DNA of 64,000 nt from Fibrella aquatilis (GTDB lineage: Bacteria; Bacteroidota; Bacteroidia; Cytophagales; Spirosomataceae), in NCBI RefSeq assembly GCF_017353255.1, contig NZ_JAFMYU010000007.1, positions 186,001 through 250,000 on the forward strand, written 5' to 3'. Below the pieces are notes generated by a model that was given only the letters and a program-made list of their open reading frames with translations, was not told the DNA's origin and did not search any database. Within the stretch, counting starts at the first letter, position 1. Each line of letters opens with the position of its first letter. This document shows, piece after piece, positions 58,797 to 64,000 of the stretch. A program made the translations under genes and the position numbers.

Positions 58797-61700
58797 ATGA
58801 CAGCAGCTGATAGGTCTGAAAATTTAGCCTACGAGATTGACATAACGCAGGTGCCAAACGGAATGGTAGGGTATCAGGCTGTGCGACAGACTGACGGCAA
58901 GATCATTGATTTCCAGCTAACGTTAATCAATGACATAGCGTTGGCCACCTGGAACCGCCCTCAGTCGGCTATGATTGGTCAGTTGGCCAGCCAGCTATTT
59001 CCCCCTACTGAGGCACAGTACCTCATTCAACTCTATAGCCTGGTGGTAGAGTCGGGGCGGCCTGTTCGGTTCGATATGGATTGCCGCTGGCAGCTAGACG
59101 GTAGCCTGCATCAGTACGACATGCTGGCCGCTAAGTCTGACGACGGTGTGCTGCTTATCTGCCGTGAGGTTGGGTTTGTGGGGCGGGCCGTTCAGGATCA
59201 GCGAGAGCAAATGCAGTTTATTGATACACTGATGAACACGGTTACCTGCGGGGTGGTAGTAGGCCGGGCTATTCGGGACGACAATGGGCAAGTAAACGAT
59301 GTTCTGATTGTGGCCGTCAACCAGATCGCGGCTACCATGGCTGGCTATACCGCCACCGATATGGTAGGGCAGCGTTATGGTAAGCTGTATCCGGGCATTT
59401 TTGAGACAGATATATTTGCCTGCTATGCCAAGACCATTGAAACCGGTGAGCCGCAGCAGTTAGAATTGTATTACGGCCTCGACGGCCTGGATTGCTGGGC
59501 CACTATTCAGACTCAAAAGCTGAACGATGGGCTGGTCATCACCTGGACCGACATCACCGAACGCAAGCGAGCCGAGCTACTGATTCAGCAGCAGGCCGAA
59601 CAATACAAAGCAGTGCTAGACAACGCTCTGACGTTGATTTTGGTGCTGAAGGCCGTACGCGATGAGCAGGGTAGTATTCGTAACTTCCGGGTGGTGCTGG
59701 TCAACCGGGCCATGATTCAGCAAACGGGGGTACCTGAAGACAAGCTTGTTGGCAACCTGCTGACCAATGTGGTGCCTGGCGTGGTTGAATCGGGTGTGTT
59801 TGCCCGGTACGTGGCCGTGACCGAAACGCAGGTGCCGCAGCAATTCGACATCCACTATGAACTGGATGGCCACAATAGTTGGCTGGTAGGGGCGGTTTCG
59901 GCCTATGGCGACGGGGTAGTGGCTTCGTATACTGACATCAGTTTGCAAAAAGAGACTGAGTTACGGGCACAGCAACAGGCACAACTGTTAGAAAGTATTC
60001 AGCAGTCGTCGCAGATGGGTATTGCCGTTTACCAGCCCATCCGCAACGAGGCCGGTACTATTGTCGACGTCAGGCCGGTGTTCCGCAATGCTGCGTCGAT
60101 AGCCATGACCCGCGCCACGGCAGAAGACGCCACACAGAAGACCCTGGGTGATCTGTTACCTCCTATAAAAGGAACCACATTGCTGGAACGGTATGCTCAC
60201 GTCATCAACACGGGGCAGGCTGAGCAGTTTGAGCATTATTATAACAATGGTCACGAAGCCTGGTATGAAATTTCGGCCCAACCCTGGAACGATGGAATTC
60301 TAGTTAATGTACTGGAGGTGAGTAAGTTGCGACAGTATGAGCGCGAGAAAATTCAACAGGCAACCTTACTGCAACGGGTCATCGACACCATGCAGGCGGG
60401 CATGATGCTGGCCCGTCCCGTGCGCGATGATCAGGGTAGTATTGTCGATTTTCGCTATGTACTCACCAACGAATACAACGCCAAAACCACGGGCCTGAGC
60501 CTGGCTGAACTGACGGGCGCCGTGGTGGGCGATCTGTTTCCCGGCTGGCAGGCGTCCGACATGTATCAGCGTATGGTGCAGGTGATGCAGAGCGGGGAAG
60601 CCCAAAGTCTGACGTTCCCGTTCGATTCGCACGGCATCAAGGGCTGGTTCGATGGAGCATTCAGCCGTGTCGAGGACTGTTTGCTCTATACCTACACCAA
60701 CGTTACGGCGCTGAAAGAAGCCGAACTGGCCCAGCATCAGTATGCCGACCTGCTGGAACGGGTTATGGACACCACGCCAACGGCCATAGTGGTGCACGAG
60801 AGCATCCGCGACGAAGCCGGAGCCATTGTTGACTTCCGCATGACTCACCTTAACCAGTCGGCAGCGGCGGCGTTCAACAGCACCGTCGATAAGGTGCAGT
60901 ACCGGCGCGTGTCGCGTTATTTCCCTGGTTTGCTCGACACGCCCCTCTTTGCCTGTTACAAACAGGTAGTACAAACGGGCGAGTCGGCCCGACTGGAAGT
61001 GAACTGGGGCGATCAGTGGTACGACTTTTCGGTGGCTCGATTTGGCGATGGCTTTGTGGCGGCGGCGCAAAACATTACCGCCACGCAACAGTATCGGCAT
61101 CAGCTGGAGGTGGCCAACCACGAGCTAAAGCGGTCGAACGAAAACCTACAGTCGTTTGCCTACGTGGCCAGCCACGACTTGCAGGAGCCCTTGCGCAAGA
61201 TCAATTCCTTTGCCAACATTCTCAATACGCAGTATGCAGGGCAGTTTGATTCCAACGCGACCGACATTATCCGGCGCATGACGGCTTCTGCCGACCGGAT
61301 GCGGCAACTCATTCAGGACCTGCTGGTGTATTCACAGGTGGATATGCAACTCGACACGTTCAGGTCGGTGAATTTGGCTACGTTGGTGCAGCAGATTCGG
61401 GAGGAAGATTTGTGGGTAGCCATTTATCAGAGCAAAGCCCAGATTCGGCAGGCCGACCTGCCCACGCTCCATGCCGATCCCCTTCAGATGCGGCAACTGT
61501 TTCAGAACTTGCTTTCCAACGCCCTTAAATTTTGCCCCAAAGGCGTCACCCCTGATATCGAGATCAGCTACCGCCTGATAAACCGAGCCGACGTGCCGCC
61601 CGGCCTGCTGTCCCCGTTACCTACTGACCAGGCTAAGCCGACTACTAAACGCTATCACGTTATTTCGGTTACCGACAATGGCATTGGTTTCGACGAAAAG

Positions 61701-61874
61701 TATACAGACCGTATTTTCCAGGTGTTTCAACGTCTGCATGGCCGCAGCCAATACGTGGGGTCGGGTATTGGGTTGTCTATCTGCCAAAAAATCATGGAGC
61801 GCCACAACGGCGCCATCGCCGTCACCAGCCAATTAGACAAAGGCAGCACGTTTACGGTGTATTTGCCAGGTTGA
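58797..61874 (+). CDS. Multi-PAS sensor histidine kinase
   Basis: The 1025-residue protein has no transmembrane segment or signal peptide, so it is cytoplasmic. It contains six PAS-like repeats of about 120-130 residues (near 20, 150, 280, 405, 530 and 660), each with a version of IRDExGxIVDFR and (L/Y)FPG. A HisKA domain follows with the phospho-acceptor H793 in VASHDLQEPLRK, then the HATPase domain with LLSNALKFCP, VTDNGIGFD and GSGIGLSICQK. No receiver domain is attached and the next gene runs the other way; the response regulator at 63821 is 2 kb away. Confidence 0.93.
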   Translation: MTAADRSENLAYEIDITQVPNGMVGYQAVRQTDGKIIDFQLTLINDIALATWNRPQSAMIGQLASQLFPPTEAQYLIQLYSLVVESGRPVRFDMDCRWQLDGSLHQYDMLAAKSDDGVLLICREVGFVGRAVQDQREQMQFIDTLMNTVTCGVVVGRAIRDDNGQVNDVLIVAVNQIAATMAGYTATDMVGQRYGKLYPGIFETDIFACYAKTIETGEPQQLELYYGLDGLDCWATIQTQKLNDGLVITWTDITERKRAELLIQQQAEQYKAVLDNALTLILVLKAVRDEQGSIRNFRVVLVNRAMIQQTGVPEDKLVGNLLTNVVPGVVESGVFARYVAVTETQVPQQFDIHYELDGHNSWLVGAVSAYGDGVVASYTDISLQKETELRAQQQAQLLESIQQSSQMGIAVYQPIRNEAGTIVDVRPVFRNAASIAMTRATAEDATQKTLGDLLPPIKGTTLLERYAHVINTGQAEQFEHYYNNGHEAWYEISAQPWNDGILVNVLEVSKLRQYEREKIQQATLLQRVIDTMQAGMMLARPVRDDQGSIVDFRYVLTNEYNAKTTGLSLAELTGAVVGDLFPGWQASDMYQRMVQVMQSGEAQSLTFPFDSHGIKGWFDGAFSRVEDCLLYTYTNVTALKEAELAQHQYADLLERVMDTTPTAIVVHESIRDEAGAIVDFRMTHLNQSAAAAFNSTVDKVQYRRVSRYFPGLLDTPLFACYKQVVQTGESARLEVNWGDQWYDFSVARFGDGFVAAAQNITATQQYRHQLEVANHELKRSNENLQSFAYVASHDLQEPLRKINSFANILNTQYAGQFDSNATDIIRRMTASADRMRQLIQDLLVYSQVDMQLDTFRSVNLATLVQQIREEDLWVAIYQSKAQIRQADLPTLHADPLQMRQLFQNLLSNALKFCPKGVTPDIEISYRLINRADVPPGLLSPLPTDQAKPTTKRYHVISVTDNGIGFDEKYTDRIFQVFQRLHGRSQYVGSGIGLSICQKIMERHNGAIAVTSQLDKGSTFTVYLPG

Positions 61875-61882
61875 GGGGAGGG

Positions 61883-62040
61883 CGGTTTGTAGTTTGTAGT
61901 TGCTGACGCGCGGCCCCTCGACTGCGCTCGGGGTGACAGGAAGCTAGATTCAGTTTCTTGAATTGATTCAAGGTCGTTGTCACCCCGAGCGCAGTCGAGG
62001 GGCCGCGCGTCAGCAACCACAAACCACAAACTACAAACCG
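61883..62040. repeat. Composite palindrome with CTCGACTGCGCTCGG core
   Basis: Arms (61883-61938 and 61978-62040) pair with one small indel. The outer words are GTTTGTAGTTTGTAGTT; a middle module GTTGCTGACGCG is shared with 28014; the inner module CTCGACTGCGCTCGGGGTGA is identical to that of 12741-12889. The right arm contains the last sense codons and TAG stop of the GT39 gene. Confidence 0.92.
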
Positions 62041-63791
62041 CCTCTAACCTCCGCCAGCACATAGGCCTTCAGCGTCTGGGGGCGGGTGGCGGGGTTGATG
62101 AACTGGGCCGAAAGCTGGCTGACGCGGTAGTAGGGAAATGAGGCTATTCGCCTGACGGTGAAGCCTTTAGCGGCCAATGAATCGGCGTAGACGGCGGTGG
62201 TGAGTACCTGCACAGGCGCGGTGTTGGTGAGCCGCCGCAGGGTCGAATCCTGGTAGATGTAGTGGGTGGGGTGCTGCGTGTAGTACTCATACGTCCACGA
62301 GCTTTCGCCGAAGGTCTGAAACCCGTAGAGGTAGGTTGTCTGCTGCAATGCGGGCCGGGCATTGGTATACTCGGCAGCCACCATACCCGCCTGATACTGC
62401 ATCACCGACGGATAGAAAAACAGGTTGATAAGGCCACCGATCATGACCATCAGGCCCACCATGCGGCCCATCAGCACGGTGAGCAGGGCGGTGCGTTCGT
62501 CTTCAGCCGCGCTTCGCCAGAACAGCACCGCCGTACCCACGGTCAGCCCCGCGATCCAGATCAGGCCGGGAATAAACCGCGCGGGGTGGTAGATGACAAA
62601 AATGCCCGTCACAAACGCCAGCACCAGCACCGCCATGATTGTTTGGGCTATTGTCCAGTCGCGTAAGGCTCTGGTTGTCAACAGAGTAAGGTAATGGGCG
62701 GCCAGGATGGTGTAGAACGGGAAGACAATGTTAAGGTAGTGCGGCAGTTGAAATCGTGAGGCCGAAAACAGGATAAACAGGGTCACGCCCGCCCCCAGCG
62801 ACACGTATTCGGGCAGGGGAGGGGCGTCGTTTTTGTTACGCCGGAGTAACCCCGCTATGGCCCGGCCCGTGGCGGCGTAGAACAAAAAGGCCCACGGCAG
62901 CAGTGCCCACAGCAGCGTATGGGTAAACAGCAGCGGGTCGCCGTTGCCGCGCAGGGGACCGTTGTTCAGAAAGCGCCCCATCTGACTATCCCAGAAGAAA
63001 AACCGCAGGCCCGACGTGCCCGTTTTGCCATAGATCACTTTCTCCGGGTGCAGGTCGAACTGCTGGTAGAGGGCGTAGAGTTCGGGTGTGATGAAAAGCA
63101 GCGTGAGCAGGGCCGCAATGAGCCAGCGCAGGTGAAAGAGGCCCCGCCATTGGCCCTTGAGCAAGGCATTGATAGCCAGCCCGGCCCCCACCGTGACCAC
63201 CGGCACTACCGGCCCTTTGGTCATCATGGCCCCCGCCATCAGCGCCGACCCGGCCACCAGATGCAACCAATGGTTACCGGAAAACATCCTTACAGGCGTA
63301 TGCCCATTTTCTTCATGCTGTTGCCACACCTTCGTAAAATGAAACGCTGGTCCGATGATAAACAGGGTCAGAAACGGCTCGGCCCGCACGTCGGTGTTGG
63401 ATAGGATAACGTGGTAGGCGGTGCCAAACATCAGCGTAGCCAGTTGCGCCACCGTCCGGGTGTAGTTGAGGCGGGCAAACCGGTAGGTATACCAGAGGCT
63501 TCCGCAGAAACACAGCAGCGCGGGCAGCTTATAGGCAGCGGTGGCGGCGGCGGGTGAACCAAAGCCGAACACCTTCATAAACAGCACGTTAAGCAGAAAC
63601 GGTAGCCGCGGTTTGTCCAGAAAATCAAGCTCGCAGGAGTACAGGTTCAGGTAGTCGCCGGTGAGGTACATGCGCTTGGCAATGGTGGCATACAACCCAT
63701 TGTCGGGTTCCATAATGGGCAAACACAGGGCCGTGAAATTGATGGCGACCACCACCGCAAGCAACGCGTAAAACAGGCGATTTGAGAACAT
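62031..63791 (-). CDS. GT39-type (ArnT/PMT-like) membrane glycosyltransferase
   Basis: The 586-residue protein has about 11-12 transmembrane segments. The first periplasmic loop has the family acidic motif PIMEPDNGLYATIAKRM and DFLDKPRLPFLLN. It transfers a sugar from a polyprenyl-phosphate donor to lipid A or protein in the periplasm. The C-terminal soluble part ends AEVRGGL, whose last codons come from a palindrome arm. Its ATG lies four bases after a TACCTTTG box and only 29 bp from the divergent response-regulator gene. Confidence 0.88.
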   Translation of the reverse strand: MFSNRLFYALLAVVVAINFTALCLPIMEPDNGLYATIAKRMYLTGDYLNLYSCELDFLDKPRLPFLLNVLFMKVFGFGSPAAATAAYKLPALLCFCGSLWYTYRFARLNYTRTVAQLATLMFGTAYHVILSNTDVRAEPFLTLFIIGPAFHFTKVWQQHEENGHTPVRMFSGNHWLHLVAGSALMAGAMMTKGPVVPVVTVGAGLAINALLKGQWRGLFHLRWLIAALLTLLFITPELYALYQQFDLHPEKVIYGKTGTSGLRFFFWDSQMGRFLNNGPLRGNGDPLLFTHTLLWALLPWAFLFYAATGRAIAGLLRRNKNDAPPLPEYVSLGAGVTLFILFSASRFQLPHYLNIVFPFYTILAAHYLTLLTTRALRDWTIAQTIMAVLVLAFVTGIFVIYHPARFIPGLIWIAGLTVGTAVLFWRSAAEDERTALLTVLMGRMVGLMVMIGGLINLFFYPSVMQYQAGMVAAEYTNARPALQQTTYLYGFQTFGESSWTYEYYTQHPTHYIYQDSTLRRLTNTAPVQVLTTAVYADSLAAKGFTVRRIASFPYYRVSQLSAQFINPATRPQTLKAYVLAEVRGGL

Positions 63792-63795
63792 ACGA

Positions 63796-63803
63796 CAAAG
63801 GTA
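63796..63803 (-). promoter_or_regulatory. Leaderless start module TACCTTTG-TCGT-ATG
   Basis: On the minus strand TACCTTTG is followed by TCGT and the ATG of the GT39 gene. It lies back to back with the module at 63809-63816. Confidence 0.6.
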
Positions 63804-63808
63804 TATGA

Positions 63809-63816
63809 TATATTTA
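63809..63816 (+). promoter_or_regulatory. Near-match start module TATATTTA-CCCC-ATG
   Basis: TATATTTA (7 of 8 to TAnnTTTG) is followed by CCCC and the ATG of the response-regulator gene. Both divergent genes therefore have the box at four bases from ATG in a 29-bp gap. Confidence 0.45.
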
Positions 63817-63820
63817 CCCC

Positions 63821-64000
63821 ATGCAGACTGCCAAACTCCTCATTGTAGACGACGACGCCGATGTGTTGCTGGCGGCCAAATTGCTGCTAAAGCGCCACGT
63901 TGGCCAGGTCGATATTGAAAAGAACCCCGACAAGCTGCCGTTTTTGCTGGGCCAGACCCGCTACGACGCCATCTTGCTCGACATGAATTTCACCCGCGAC
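63821..64000 (+). CDS. Response regulator, 3' end beyond window
   Basis: Sixty codons of an open frame from the ATG 63821 to the window edge encode a receiver domain start: KLLIVDDDADVLLAAKLLLKRH (acidic pocket DDD) and AILLDMNFTRD, with the phospho-acceptor Asp in LLDMNF. The MNF sequence is typical of receivers of NtrC-like sigma-54 activators in this phylum, but the output domain is outside the window. It is divergent from the GT39 gene. Confidence 0.85.
   Translation, partial: MQTAKLLIVDDDADVLLAAKLLLKRHVGQVDIEKNPDKLPFLLGQTRYDAILLDMNFTRD

Noticed and set aside
4974-62040. Interpreting all palindromes as Rho-independent terminators
   Set aside because: Most lack a T-run, several lie between divergent genes or inside operons, and inner modules are shared between distant copies. 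Only 25378-25414 fits the classic form.

Overview
The window comes from a Bacteroidota chromosome, most likely a Spirosoma/Fibrella-like Cytophagales (inferred from gene families, not from a search). Support: SusC/SusD and DUF4249/TonB-receptor pairs, a fused MurF-alanine racemase, YtxJ and YfiT-type bacillithiol proteins, TAnnTTTG promoter boxes, few Shine-Dalgarno sites and lipoprotein-rich content. There are no rRNA or tRNA genes, insertion sequences, phage genes or CRISPR arrays. Most of it is ordinary chromosomal and metabolic content.

Layout. 1-4230 (-): TonB-dependent receptor followed by two tandem DUF4249 lipoproteins, the second cut by the window edge. 4285-9489: PAP2-like membrane protein, repeat-headed surface protein, wrbA, anchored NUC1 nuclease, HI0933-type flavoprotein. 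9506-21096 (-): an eight-gene glycan operon in which a SusC/SusD pair and a LamG lipoprotein run directly into a complete ABC sugar importer (binding protein, two permeases, an alpha/alpha-barrel lipoprotein, ATPase). 21232-32533: phosphopantetheinyl transferase, WD40 protein, DivIVA-domain protein, folB, ECF sigma factor, two bacillithiol-linked genes, DUF4403 lipoprotein, HipA-like kinase/DUF3037 pair, AlkA-type glycosylase, CorA. 32630-36470: murF-alr, trxA, TauE/SafE permease. 36646-43441: PhyH dioxygenase, GH13 enzyme, esterase and CehA/McbA hydrolase in one operon, divergent from an AraC regulator. 43519-53096: SDR, beta-barrel protein, AsmA-GT51 transglycosylase, ferredoxin, lepB, dapB, DUF5683, parB, parA. 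53244-64000: ppk1, radical SAM, M1 peptidase, six-PAS histidine kinase, GT39 transferase, start of a response regulator.

The most striking structure lies between the genes. More than twenty intergenic gaps hold a long, nearly perfect inverted repeat (arms 16-63 bp). Outer arms are built from short degenerate tandem words in about a dozen sequence families. Inner modules recur under different outer arms. Ten elements carry the hexamer GCGTA(A/T) in or at the loop although their arms differ. The arms repeatedly supply stop codons of flanking genes. Four genes placed just downstream of an element (folB, hipA-like, corA, murF-alr) start with TTG, and one binding-protein gene is translated straight through an element.

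A second pattern is a start module, TAnnTTTG followed by exactly four bases and ATG, in front of four genes (plus one near match), implying leaderless mRNAs.
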